From: Ganoderma boninense
Taxonomy: Eukaryota > Basidiomycota > Agaricomycetes > Polyporales > Polyporaceae
DNA length: 64,000 bases
Assembly (NCBI GenBank): GCA_002900995.3
Contig: CM035304.1
Coordinates: forward strand, 6,092,134-6,156,133
Direction of reading: 5' to 3'
The stretch's first letter is position 1. Each line of letters opens with the position of its first letter. Below the pieces are notes generated by a model that was given only the letters and a program-made list of their open reading frames with translations, was not told the origin of the DNA and searched no databases. Positions 47,282-58,256 of the stretch are shown piece after piece. Made by a program: the position numbers and the translations under genes.

Positions 47282-47810
47282 TGTCGATGCAGGATGTCCA
47301 CCCATAGCTGACTGAAGTCGTTGTAGTGAGCGACGGCGCACGCCTTGCGGATCTTTTCTGACAGCCGGAAAGCGTTGAGGATGGAAAGTCCTGACAAAAT
47401 ATCATCCATGGCATCGTGGAGCAAGTGTCCCAGGGCACAGAGAAGGAAGGTCGTGCAGATCAATGCACGCACGATGTGCGGCGTATCATTTGGAGTAGGT
47501 GGTATCCGGCGCATCAAAGAGCTCTTGAAGTCAACGGCGGCATGGTTGAATAGCGCTTCTCATGGAGTTGCAATTTGCTGCCAGCCGTAATGAAAGCCGT
47601 AAAGGGAATAAGGAAGGGGTATAGCGAGCAAGCCGTGAACGATACGACAGCAGAGCAGACCATACGGAGACGGGCCAACACGTTGATAGAGTATTGTATG
47701 CGTTGCACGTCCTTGAATGAGTGTTCGTTTGCGCCCTAAGTGTGCGAGAGGATGGCGTAAGGTTCGTCCTCTTTACAGTCGCGAATTTTCCCAGTGAGCC
47801 GAGACAGTGC
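47282..47810 (-). pseudogene. HET-domain N-terminal remnant
   Basis: Minus-strand reading gives KIRDCKEDEPYAILSHT, then a stop (TAG) where the HET domain has tryptophan (SHTW), then GANEHSFKDVQ. Further on, FRLSEKIRKACAVAHYNDFS-QLWVD matches LSPKIRDACAHARYEGFRYIWID of the complete HET gene. After WVD the CCID segment is frameshifted (ILHRQGE instead of SCCIDKT). Immediately downstream it is joined to the S1 duplication block. Confidence 0.75.
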
Positions 47811-48208
47811 ATGGCACTAGTAGAGGGTATCACCCACCAGAGAGGTTGATGATAGAAGTACGCTCGGGGTAGGATGCAGAAGAGACGGCGGTGGTTCAGT
47901 GGAGGAGGGCTGACGAGTACGTCAAGGCAGTACACTCCCACTGAGGAGACCTCGGGCTCTGCGCCTTTGGACTGCGTGTGTGCAACTTGTAGGAAAACAT
48001 GCGGCTTCATCCGACTCCAGCTCGATGACGAGCTGTACACGCACGAAGATGGGCCACCACACGCTTACCGCATGGTGTCTTCGAACCTTGTATTTCCGTC
48101 ATGACGCTGCAGTGCCCTGGCAAGACACTGATTCAATGGTATCCGTCTTTCTGCCCTGCAGGAACATACCCCTCGGGGAGACAGCAGCGACTAACCATTA
48201 CATCCCAT

Positions 48209-50178
48209 CTATTCGCTCAGAACGTCGACATGCAGCGCATAGTGATTCGTTACGACGAAGTCCAACCGGATGACCACCTTGACCCGCGCGCCGTCCCCGG
48301 CGTCCAACGACACGCCCTTGCTGTTCCACAGCATCGGCGCCCACGGCACCTCGTCTGTCCACACCAGCGTCTTCGCATCCGCCCTCTGCACCTGTGCTCC
48401 TGGCCCCAGAACCGTCGTCTCCCCACTCCCGATGCGCACATCCGCCCTCACCGTCAGCCTCTTCCCCTCCTTCTCCAGCGCGTGCTGGCACTCGACCGTG
48501 ACCGTGTGCTGTGCGTTCATCAGCGTGAGCCTGTGCGTCCTGGGACTAGGACTGGCACTGTCCGCGTTCGGAAGTAAATCGAGGTGCGCGGTGTAGCCCC
48601 CGAGTCGGTGGAGCGCGCTGCGACTCTCCTCACTGAGGAACAAATTGATGAGCTGGTGCGGGCGGCTCCGTGCCCCGTCGAGCACTGCGGGCGGGCGGCG
48701 CGGGTGGCAGATGTACACGACACGGAGCTCGATGTGCGCTGCGCACCGGGCGAGCGTGGTCGCCGAGAGCGGGAAGAACTCCGCTGTCAAGTTTCAAGTC
48801 AGCTATGCTATGCCATGCATGAAACGTATTTCTCAGATAGGTACAGCGTTGGCAGGGAGGAGAGCGCGAAGTGGGGGAAGAGGAGCAAATACTAACTTTT
48901 GTCTTCGGTCGCGTCAGAGGTCATGACGAAGGCGGAGTACAGAAACTCGGTGTCTGCCTTGGACGGCGCGATGTAGCACACACGGCCGAGCAGGCATCCG
49001 CGGTGTGCCGCATGCTCGCACCCCAGCACGACGACGAATGCCTCTTCGAGTGGCAGTGGGCCCGAGACGTTCAGAGCGGTCATCCCAGGGGGCAGTATGT
49101 GCGCGAAGGGGATGATGGGTAACTGCGTGCGGATGCCCAGTGGGGTGAAGGCGTAATCGGGGGCTGGGAGGCGCTGGCGGACACCTGCGTCGGCGAGCCG
49201 CTGGAATACCTCTTCATGTGGGATGGCGGTGATCATCCCCCCGTCAGCGAACTGGTTGAGGTTGTGTGCTAGGAGGGACTTCACATGTCGCGGAAGGCCG
49301 TCAGAGATTTTCCACAGACGGTGGCCTTGACTTCCCTCGTCCGCCGGCGCGTCGAGGGAGTGTCTGTAAACGAAGCGGTGGTAGTCCAGCCAGGCGAAGA
49401 AGGTCTGGTCGGGAATGCGGCGCATGATCTCCTCCTGGAGGCGGCGGAACGCGCGCGAGCCCTCGCCGTACAGGATGGGCATATTGATGTCGAACATCCC
49501 GAGGAGCGAGTATGCGAGGTCCTCGACTCGCGTCGTCTTGCGCTCCGACGCCCACGAGAGGCGCTGCGCCACGCTGAACTTGTCGAGCGACTGCGGCTCG
49601 AGCAGCGCCTCGGGGCTGATGTTCGTGACGCGGTGCACGAGGTCGACGAGCGCAAGCTTCGACCCTAGGAGCTTCCAGTCACCGGAAAGGAACACGATGT
49701 CCTGTGGAGCGAGGAGCTCCTGCAGCGTCCATCCGCGAGTGAACCACCGGCTGCGCTGGAAGTGCGAGCCATCCCTGCCATGATCCTCGCCTGCGGGGAC
49801 ATCTGCGAGGTACGCATAGCAAACGTCTGCGCGACTGTACCAGACATACATGGAGTTGATGGCTTCCGAGAGCTCTGAGCTGCTCGTCTTGTCGATGCAA
49901 CACGAGTCAATCCATATGTATCTGAAGCCCTCGTATCGGGCATGCGCGCACGCGTCCCGGATCTTGGGGGAGAGATCCGTATCCATCCACAGGGAGGTGA
50001 GCCGGGTCGAGGGATCGACGGGGTTTGAAAGGTCATGTCGCTTCTGGATTGTCTTGAGTTGTTTGTAGGTCTGTTCTCCGGCTTGGTCCCAAGTGTGCGA
50101 CAGGATGGCATACTGCGTGTCGCGATCTGCAGGATCCTTCTCCACAAACTGCCCGGTGTGTGTATCAAGCAGGCGCAT
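48209..50178 (-). CDS. HET-domain protein (heterokaryon-incompatibility type)
   Basis: Two exons (50178-48897 and 48783-48209, phase 1) give 618 aa. The start MRLLDTHTGQFVEKDPADR is the canonical N-terminus of basidiomycete HET proteins. The open frame extends upstream of it without family support. The HET domain has all three hallmark blocks: TQYAILSHTWDQAGEQTYK, GFRYIWIDSCCIDKTSSSEL and RWFTRGWTLQELLAPQDIVF. These are followed by RTTRVEDLAYSLLGMFDINM-type sequence (TTRVEDLAYSLLGMFDINMP) and FRRLQEEIMRRIPDQT. The C-terminal region, about 300 aa, is beta-rich and has no known partner domain. In ascomycetes the HET domain triggers cell death on nonself recognition. In basidiomycetes the family is large and mostly untested. 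Decayed copies of its C- and N-terminal parts flank the TM1 gene nearby. Confidence 0.9.
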
Positions 50179-50356
50179 GATGTGTGCCCCGCCTATGAGG
50201 GTTGAATATAAGCTGGAAGCCATGCAGACGCAGAGAAAAGAAGTACATACCAGGTCGTCGTAAGCTAAAAATTGCTGGAAAGACTGGCAGATATGGTCGA
50301 GGTTGCTAGAAAGTGCGTGTGAAGGTAAAAGGATAGGATTTGAGGGCGTTCTTCGG

Positions 50357-50364
50357 TTTATAAA
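50357..50364 (-). promoter_or_regulatory. Candidate TATA box of the HET gene
   Basis: TTTATAAA on the minus strand, about 180 bp upstream of the chosen ATG. Confidence 0.4.
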
Positions 50365-51353
50365 GTCGCATGGGCGAACGGAAATCAGGAAACTTCTGTC
50401 CGTGCACACGGACCGCCCACCTGCCATCGACAAACATCGATCGTTAATGCATATCCACGTACGAGTTAACACTGCTTCATAAGAAGGCGCACCTCTATCA
50501 TGACAGCTCATGGCCATGGAGCCTCTCGGTTATGTCAGTCGAGGCTCTAGCTCTTAATGCCGACAGCTCGTTCTGTCCTTTTTTGCTGAGTGACATCGTT
50601 TCTGTTTCTGCAGATCACATCAGCATCAGGCGGCAGCACCGGCGCGTGATAAGTAACAGTCTATACCAAAGACGACTCCGATGGATGGTCCGATCCGCTT
50701 CATATGCACTGCATCAGTTCTCGGATGCAGTGCGAGCGGTTGGAACTACATACTTATGGGAATTTTGGGCGTATCCTTCGGATTTTGGAGTGCGTTCGTG
50801 AGCGGATAAACGCCTCTAGAAAGCCTTCTCCGAATGCAATACTCAGTGAAAGTTGACAGGATGCCTACGAGCCGGAGAGGCTGGCAGCTCGAGCACGGGG
50901 ATCACGACGAGGCGATCCGCTGTAGTACTGCAAAGACGGCACGGCTTTACAGTACCACACAACGAGTTATCCCGCAGGAGAACAACAGAGTTCGTTGGAG
51001 ATGGTGTGAGGAGAGAAAGGATAGAGTATGACTAGCAGGGTATGCGGGCGAGATTGCGCCAAGTTCAAGCCGCGCTTGAACGTGATGCGTAACTGCACTG
51101 TGACCAAGTGCGCATCCTGTGTGACTGCGGTGGAGCGTGACAGAGGTGCCAGCGTCAGCCTGTCGCGCTCTCTCCGCACCTCCGCTCGGTTTTCTGCTCC
51201 AGGTTCTCAGACTGCGCCATGCTCGCATCTCGAGATATTTCTGCATAGAGGGCATGTCACCTGGGTGTTAAATTCGGCACGAGGGGCACTGGGTCACAAG
51301 ATCCGCGACTACTTAATCATTAAAGGCGAAGTGCACTGAGCGCGCACGGGCTC
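50365..51353. other. Intergenic region between HET and S2 genes
   Basis: Promoter side of HET and 3' side of S2. No gene recognised. Confidence 0.5.
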
Positions 51354-51830
51354 GTGCACGCCGCCTCCTCATGTACTGTGGGGGAAACACCCCGAGTCCG
51401 CTGGAAACGCCCCATCAAGTCAGCGCTGCTCTCGGCGGGACGAGATCAAAAGGCGGCTCACAGCTGTTCGAGACGACGATGGGCGCCGTCGACGCCTGGT
51501 TCCCGGAGACGTCGGACACGACGAAGACGACGGTCGTGCCTGCGGAAGGAAACGGTCAACATAAACAGTTCCAAGTCTCTGCCTCTGGACCTTGATTAAG
51601 GCGAAAGGCTGAACGCACCCGCCGGCGCGGCTTCGCCGCTGAACTGGTAGCTGGTGTCGAAGATGAGGTCGTTGTCGCCGATGATGTTCCCGTTGTCCTT
51701 GATACTAGAGGCGATGCCCAGGTCTAGGCGTGAGTATCAACTCGAAGGTTGAGAAGGAGCGACCGGGAGAGGCTTACACCTGCACATGCGGAGGGGTGGG
51801 TGTGTCAGTGCAGCTGTCGATCATGACGAG
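51354..51830. repeat. Segmental duplication, copy 2 (partner 46828-47275)
   Basis: Direct-orientation partner of the block at 46.8-47.3 kb. Here it is embedded in a gene that still has its signal-peptide exon, so this is more likely the source copy. Confidence 0.8.
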
Positions 51831-52126
51831 CGTCTGGAGACTCTTACAAGATCGTACGGCTCTTCAGAAAAGAAGAAGAATTAAACAGCTTGTCAGTACT
51901 TCTCCCGGAATACGGATGCTCGACGAAGGGAGACGGGACCCACCGGTTCCGCCCGACCAAGTTATCACCGTGCTCTCGCACTGGATGAGCTCGGCCCTGT
52001 GACGCGCGAGTCAGCGGAAACTTGCAGATATGTGGGAGCAACGTACGGCGTGTTGATGACCAACGGGTCAGCGGCGAGGACTGATGCCACAAGTCCGAAG
52101 GCAAGGCTGAAGGCGGAGAACTGCAT
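51415..52126 (-). CDS. Small secreted protein with beta-sandwich-like domain (S2)
   Basis: The start at 52126 (MQFSAFSLAFGLVASVLAAD) is a clear signal peptide followed by PLVINTP. After an intron comes AELIQCESTVITWSGGTG, then a poorly defined exon around 51840-51800 and the conserved DLGIASSIKDNGNIIGDNDL, IFDTSYQFSGEAAPAG and GTTVVFVVSDVSGNQASTAP. It ends at TGA (51415-51417) shortly after NSCEPPF. The pattern C-x(5)-W-x-GG with a later VxDxxG strand is typical of fungal extracellular proteins with a Kre9/KNH-like or Ser-Thr-rich GPI-anchored-type N-terminal domain. Here no GPI signal is visible, so it is probably free in the wall or medium. Middle exon borders are uncertain, and an inactivating lesion there cannot be excluded. 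Confidence 0.65.
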
Positions 52127-52722
52127 GACGGAAAAGATCCGGAGTAGCTACAGCAGCGAGAGCAGTTGTCGAGTTTTTAAGCTGCTATGGGCATCGAACG
52201 CCGCGTGTGGAGTTTTGCAGGTGAGCGATCAGAGTATATTTTTGCTGCACCCTTTCCCGCTCGGGGAAGTGAAACGAGGGCATGACCCGGGGAGGCGCGA
52301 CAGATGGGTGATCGCAGGACCGTCGACGGCAACTGCATGGCGACGCTAGCCTTATTTTTTGATGCAGGACGGCAGCCTGCTCGGGGAGACGCCGTGAGTT
52401 CTGACGTCATGCATGTCGTGTGCATCGGCCTGGGACGATCGTGTCATGAGGTCCTATGTGCGAGCAGTAAGTACTGGTGGAGGAATACTGGACTCAGAGA
52501 AGGCGTGCAGTACGTGCTCACCTGCATCGTTCTCGTGATAAGATGAGTTTATGAATGCAGTACACAAAGAGATTCAAATCATCCACCTCCTTCTAGACAT
52601 TGAAACTCGACACAAACACTCGCATCTGAGGGACATCAGCCGCAAAGTTGACTGCAGAAAGCTAGCATCTTCTTCATGGTACGTATGATACATTTATTCA
52701 CTCCGAGTTTCAGAAACAGGTG
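52127..52722. other. Spacer between S2 and S3
   Basis: Contains the S2 promoter region (TTAAAAA on the minus strand near 52174-52180). Nothing else recognised. Confidence 0.45.
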
Positions 52723-53442
52723 CTATCCGCTGTTGATCATGCGTACAGAAAGAACATCAGCGGCGCCAAGCGAGCCAGCGAGAGCGGAACACGCACAACT
52801 AGACTGAACGGAGACGAAGGCGGTTTGGGCCAGCGTCCCGGTGGCATCCTTGACATCAAAGCCGACCACCGTGCCTGCGTCACAAAGGCATGAGAGTCAA
52901 GGACTCGGTGGAATGCTGGACAGAGGGTAGACCCGGATGGGAGAACACACCTGCAGGGACACTCGCGTCCCAGCCGAAGCTCGTGCCTTGGAGGTTGTTC
53001 GCGGTGAAGATCGTTTCTTGGTCAGACGTGCGGATGCTACGCACTGCTTCAGTCGCTGGCACCCCGTGACATGGATCATCGTTAGGCAACTTACTCCTAT
53101 GCAAGGTGCCGCGCAGTTGGAGGTGATGCGAGATAGGTTAGTTGAAGTAAACTTGTGCCCTGAAGGTTCAGCCCCGTACCAAAGAGAACGGCGCTATAGG
53201 AGGGTTAGCCAAAGGTTCCAACAGGTCGGGTAGAGGTTGAGAACCTTACCTACGCCTCCCTGCCAACTCAGGATGGTGACCTCGCACTGCGTGACATTGG
53301 GACTGGTAGACCACGACGATGAACCAGGGCAGAGTCCGGGAACGGGACGACAGACGTACGGGGTGTTGATGACCAAGGGGTTTTGGGCAGACGCGAAGGC
53401 GGACAATGCGCAAAGCGCGAGGAGACGAGGCGAGAGCTGCAT
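52723..53442 (-). CDS. Small secreted protein with beta-sandwich-like domain (S3)
   Basis: The start at 53442 (LSPRLLALCALSAFASAQ) is a signal peptide followed by NPLVINTP. After a 5' intron comes PNVTQCEVTILSWQGGV, then APFSL. A later exon reads VRSIRTSDQETIFTANNLQG and TSFGWDASVPAG, and the last exon GTVVGFDVKDATGTLAQTAF, VSVQSSCACSALAGSLGAAD, ending SVRMINSG at TAG (52723-52725). The hydrophobic C-terminal end might be a weak GPI-anchoring signal. The domain pattern (VxxCxxxxxxWxGG...PF...GTSxxWxAxxPxG...GxxVxDxxG) matches S2 and the ectodomain of TM1. The exon between about 53220 and 53060 is not fully resolved. Secreted or wall-associated; function unknown. Confidence 0.7.
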
Positions 53443-53510
53443 GATTCGAACTGAAGATTGTTGGAGGGGTCGAGGGTGCCACACCGTGGCTAGCGGAGAC
53501 TGGGTGAGGG

Positions 53511-53518
53511 TTTTTATA
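53511..53518 (-). promoter_or_regulatory. TATA box of S3
   Basis: TATAAAAA on the minus strand, about 70 bp upstream of the ATG at 53442. Confidence 0.6.
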
Positions 53519-56217
53519 CAGCCGTTAGCCCGCGTTTGGATGAAGGCGATCTGGTGGGACACGCCTTCAATCTACTCTAGAACAATGATCGTCAGAGTCT
53601 ACGTATTCATTTCCGACGCGAGCGAGGGATATTTCGCAGCGTCCGTGGGCTACGGCTCGAAGCGACTCGGTGCGGCTTCCAAAGACTGAGTCGCATGAGA
53701 ACGAAAGGCGATGCGGCGTTGGAATCCTTGAAGTTCCATTCGACTGAGAAGTCTTCATCCAGGCAACCTAGGCAGATTCAACAAACGTTTTCTGCTTCCA
53801 GAGTTCCGTAATACACTCACCTGATACTAGGTTTCGAAGCCTCTGATTTCCAATTTCCGTCGAGCCTCTCGGCAGCGCAGTCCTTGAGCCCAGAAATGAC
53901 CTCGTTCGCGGGAAGAGAAGAATTACGGCACCGGTCATGTACAATCGTGACAGAGAATATTTGTCACCTGGGTTAAGGTGGACCCGTTGTGCCGCACCAA
54001 GGCGAGTGTTTTCCGACACCTACATTGACAGCCCCCGGCAACTCGGTGTGGGTTCGTAAGAAACAGAGTCAGCTTGCATTGTCATGCAATACACAACCCT
54101 CCTAAACAGCGCGTCATTTGAAAATACATCAGAGCATGCTGGAGAATAGGTGGTATTTGCTCACCTGAGTCGTCGCGGCCGCTCTCAGCTGGTCCTAGGA
54201 CAGTGGATGCTGAGCCTGCCACGTCCTACATCAGACCTAATGAGCACACCACGAGAGCTGAGTTCCATGTCAAACGTCACTGCAGTGAATAGTGGGAGAT
54301 GGTAGTTGCATACCAAGCGAATCCGCCATGTCTGAAATTCCTCCAGATAGATTTCTTATCGAGATCTCCGGCATTATCCGGACGGGCGCCTTCCAATCGA
54401 TGACTGGGGAACAGCAGAGACAGCATTCGACAGTGGACACCCGCCGACAGGACTACATATAAGTATGCGCACTAGACTTATAGCACGGTTAATGACTGCG
54501 CAAGGCAACGCTCACACCATGGAGAACGTAAGGCTACTCCTGGGCCGCCTCCTCTCAATCCGCTGGACATCTCCACGCACACATACCGTCCTTCAACACT
54601 CATGACGCCCCGACTTTCCTATCTTCCTCTTCTAACGTCCAGACTGGTGAAAATTTGAAGCCATGTATGAAGGTGTGTACCCAATTCCTCACTTCCTCGT
54701 AGTGGTGAAGTGCATCCTGTGGCCCGCGAACGGGGCTTCACTTTTCGCGGGCCGGAGACGGAAGGGCGGAAGCTCGAATACGCATTAAGCAGTGGCACTT
54801 GCAGAACTCACCAGACCACTTAAATGATTATATGCTTCAGAATTCGGATGACAGGAAGAGCAGGATGGACAGGCGGGATGCTGAGCATGCGTACTAGGGG
54901 AATTGAGGCTGCTTGCTGCTCTGGGCGGGGGCGAGGCGGTATGTGTTACAGGTTCTCGATGTCGGCATATTCGGGTACGTGTATTGCAGATGGCTCCACG
55001 CTCATCCATCTCAGGATACCTGCGTGCCGAATATTGTACACAATAACTGATGCGAACGCGCCTTCGATATCACAGATGCCGCAAGCAGGCTTCTTTCTAC
55101 TTCTCAGAGGAGTACGTAGTTGAGAAGTCCAGACGAGAAATCTGATTGTGTCCGTGGCCACCGACTCCGAGTGGCTCGCTGGTAAGCGCACTTCCTTCCC
55201 AGGACCAATCCTAGACTGGGCACTGTCGGTTCGGCGGCGCTCGCACTCCTGATAAACATCAAGAAGTTTACGGGAGTATCGCGCAGACCGAGTCCTGTAG
55301 ATAGAGACTCATTCGAGACCCAGAACAATGGTAAGGCTGTGTGGCCACCGAAGCGTTAAGGGTTCTCTGTGTGACCACCGAAGCGTTAAGGGTTCTCTAG
55401 GAACGTAGGTACACGAAGAAGGAGAGTCAAGACCTGAAATACGGTGAATGTTTCATTCATGGAGGAATACGTCCAAAACAAGGGTCGGAGCCAACATCGG
55501 TCACTTCGGTGTTGTGGCATCTGGCAGATTAGAGCCATACGCTGCCGGTGGATGAGCAACGCGGGTCCTGATGCTTTGAAGCGATAGAGGTATGTCAACC
55601 CTCCTTGGATACGCTGCGCTCTTCCTTAATCAAATATATTTTAGGAGTCATCAAATCAAAGATCCAGAACTCATCTATATTAGACGAGTCACAGCGAGGC
55701 GGTGCAATTACGACTGCTTTGTCCCCAGCATTCCTTCGTCCCACCGCGACTATATGCATGTCCTCCCGCTCACACAGCTAACATGACTCATCCTTTCTCA
55801 CCGACACCCCTCTCTATTTGGAAAGCCCCAGATCACCTTGTAGAGTCTCACCCTCCGACGCATACGCTCAGCTCTTCCAGTGCACAGCAAAGAGATGTAA
55901 TATATTCCGGTACGTCAGGTCCATTAATATCCAGGAATTCCAGAGCGGTTGATATCATGAATCTGGGTTCGTAACAGACATATCACACCTGACATCTTCG
56001 ACACGCGGTACACTGAGGGGTATTCATAATGGCCTTCCTACGACAATCGTTATGACGTTACCTCAAACAACGATCTCATTCGGTATTACGCACACCATGA
56101 CTCACTTGACTACTCAAACGGACTGAATTCGCAGTTGCTGGTCCCATAAACCTACACCCAACCGTTTATAGTGGTGGAACGAGCTTAAGAACCACGAGCG
56201 AAACAGATATCGAATCT
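53519..56217. other. Intergenic or decayed region upstream of TM2
   Basis: No complete gene found. A short membrane-like run (GTVGSAALALLINIKK, plus strand near 55215-55265) may be a remnant of another membrane-protein gene. A 30 bp tandem duplication lies at 55339-55398. Any 5' exons of TM2 would have to be here, but none carrying a signal peptide could be joined. Confidence 0.4.
55339..55398. repeat. 30 bp tandem duplication
   Basis: Two adjacent copies of a 30 bp unit (GTGTGGCCACCGAAGCGTTA and on) with one mismatch. Confidence 0.85.
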
Positions 56218-57082
56218 ATGACGGTTGAATCAAGTTACCCTCCCAGCTCAGGACCCACCTCACCTGTTCTCTACCCCACCACGGCCAGTAGTGTGGTCGG
56301 AGGGCCGACTGCAACGGCATCGGCTGCCAGCTTTAGTGAACCTCCGGCTCTCAGCTCAAGTGCTACAGCTGGAATCGCGGCCGGAATCGGATTAGTGGCA
56401 ATATGTCTCGCGTTGGCGGTGCAGTACTACTGCTGCATCAAAAGGCATATGAAACGCGTACAGCTGGCAGGGCGCGCTCAAGGTTCGTCACTGTGCTGCT
56501 CGTTTGAGCTCCGGAGCCTGACATTGCCAAATTTTGTCCGCCCCATTCAGGCCGTATATCCGGCCATTTGGATTCCATGTCCGCTGAAGACGGCAGCAGT
56601 ATGGATAGTGGCGGCCGAATTGAGCGACCCGAGGAAGCAGGAACACGGACCAACGGTGCGTGATCCCGCTATCAAGCATTACTTGGCGTAAAGGGATAGA
56701 ATTGGCGACTCTGACATCAAATTTCTCAGCTTCACTCTCGGGAGCGACCATCGTGGAGTCTGAGATCCTTCACGACATAGAGAAACAATTCCAAGATCTG
56801 ATTCACAATCCGACAGGCGGGGAAAATACGAACACAGCTGAAGGGAGTATAGTGGAGACTGCGGCTGAGGTTCCTGCCTCTGCGGGTTATGACCGCATAC
56901 CTCTCCAGGGTCCGCGATATTCAACTGATGGAGGAACAAGGCTTGCTGGAGAAGCTGGAGGGATGGCTACCGATGCGGACGTAGAGACCATCGGTGATCG
57001 GGACAGCGCAGCGCTGTCGGAGGGATCTACATTGCCACCTCCATATTCATCGCACTTCGGTGATGGAGCATCCTTTCTCTAG
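56218..57082 (+). CDS. Single-pass membrane protein with PPPY tail (TM2, possibly 5'-truncated)
   Basis: Three exons (56218-56482, 56551-56655, 56730-57082) join in phase to 240 aa. A short Ser/Thr/Pro-rich outer segment (MTVESSYPPSSGPTSPVLYP and on) precedes a transmembrane helix (TAGIAAGIGLVAICLALAVQ) and CIKRHMKR. The cytoplasmic tail ends with GGTRLAGEAGGMATDAD and STLPPPYSSHFGDGASFL, the same tail architecture as TM1. No signal peptide or beta ectodomain was found upstream. The frame is open before the ATG (SGGTSLRTTSETDIES), so the true start may lie in a missed exon, or the gene may have lost its ectodomain. Function unknown; the PPxY motif suggests ubiquitin-ligase-dependent turnover (inference). 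Confidence 0.68.
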
Positions 57083-57492
57083 GCAATGGTCTGTGATTCA
57101 CAATACATGATTATCATACAGAAAACTAGCCTCGGCCGAGTTCTCGTTCGGAAGCTCAGCGCTCAAACTTGAATCAGAACGGTCCCATGGCACTCATTTG
57201 TCGACGCCGGCAGTCCATTGGCACCTTGACGTCGCGAAGAACTTGGCATGCGATCCACTGTATTACGAGTTCAGAAATAAAGAAATTGGACCCGCGACAT
57301 ACTTGAGCTCGGCCGGCCCGGAGAAAAATATGATCTTCGGCATGATCAAAAAACAACACATGCGCACGCCATTCGTCCAAAATGTCATCACGTAAATAGT
57401 CACTCTCCCAGATAACAACCTCCACGAACACATAACGTGCAATGGGGCGCATATATGAAACAGCGCAAGCAAGCACCAACGTCGTACCCCTC

Positions 57493-58182
57493 TCACTCCC
57501 TCCCCCAAACCCTATGCAGCTTAAACAGCCTCTCCTCGAACCTCGTAGCGAGGCCCTTAGACTTGAGCGCCCTCGGCGTCGAGATCGCCGCCCTGTACTC
57601 CTCCGTCCCGAGCGCCGCAGGGCTCTCCCACTCATGCAGCGCCAGGAACTTGTGCGGCCCCAGCGCCGGCCGCAGGCTCTCGTCAGTGCCCAGCGCGCGC
57701 ACGTCGGCGAAGACGAAGCGGCGTGTGCGCACCCACCCCGGGGTCTTGGACAGGAGCGGGACGTGTTCCTCGTCGTACCACCTATTGAACTCCACGACGT
57801 GCTCATCGGGGACGTCCATCGCGACGCAGCTGAGGAACGGACCCGGGGCGCGCGCGTCGTACGCGGTGCCCGCCGCGGGTGGGTACACGGGCTCGTGCAG
57901 GGTGTAGGTGCACATGTTGACGAGGGCGAGCCGCGCGAGGATGCTGTGGTCGCGCGCCGTGAAGGAGGCGGAGGGGATGTCGTTGACGGCGGCCGGGCTG
58001 TCGATGTCGTACAGCGCGAGGTGGGAGGGCTGCTTGCCGTCGGCAGCGGCCCAGCGCGACCAGGAGTGGAAGGAGGGGACGGGGATGGAGAGGGGTATGT
58101 GCTCGTTGTCGTACCAGTCGTTGAATTCGTCCGCGGGGACAGCGGGGCCGGGTTCGGAGTAGACAAAGAGGATACCGGGCAT
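57493..58182 (-). CDS. Dimeric alpha/beta-barrel (EthD-like) protein with two tandem domains
   Basis: A single-exon gene of 229 aa starting at 58182 (MPGILFVYSEPGPAVPADEF). Two ferredoxin-like halves are visible. The first carries NDWYDNEHIPL near residues 20-30, the second NRWYDEEHVPLLSKTPGW near residues 132-150, each followed by strands (FHSWSRW; VRTRRFVF). Tandem halves of this type fold into one alpha/beta barrel in a single chain. Related fungal proteins are cytosolic and lack an assigned reaction. There is no signal peptide. A TATAAG lies about 70 bp upstream (58251-58256, minus strand). No intron and no lesion. Confidence 0.85.
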   Translation of the reverse strand: MPGILFVYSEPGPAVPADEFNDWYDNEHIPLSIPVPSFHSWSRWAAADGKQPSHLALYDIDSPAAVNDIPSASFTARDHSILARLALVNMCTYTLHEPVYPPAAGTAYDARAPGPFLSCVAMDVPDEHVVEFNRWYDEEHVPLLSKTPGWVRTRRFVFADVRALGTDESLRPALGPHKFLALHEWESPAALGTEEYRAAISTPRALKSKGLATRFEERLFKLHRVWGRE

Positions 58183-58250
58183 GGCGAGTGGAGTGTAGGG
58201 CAGGGGGTGTTGTTTGCAGCGGAACTGCGCTGTGATGTACTTGCATAGTA

Positions 58251-58256
58251 CTTATA
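58251..58256 (-). promoter_or_regulatory. TATA box of the alpha/beta-barrel gene
   Basis: TATAAG on the minus strand, 69 bp upstream of the ATG at 58182. Confidence 0.5.
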
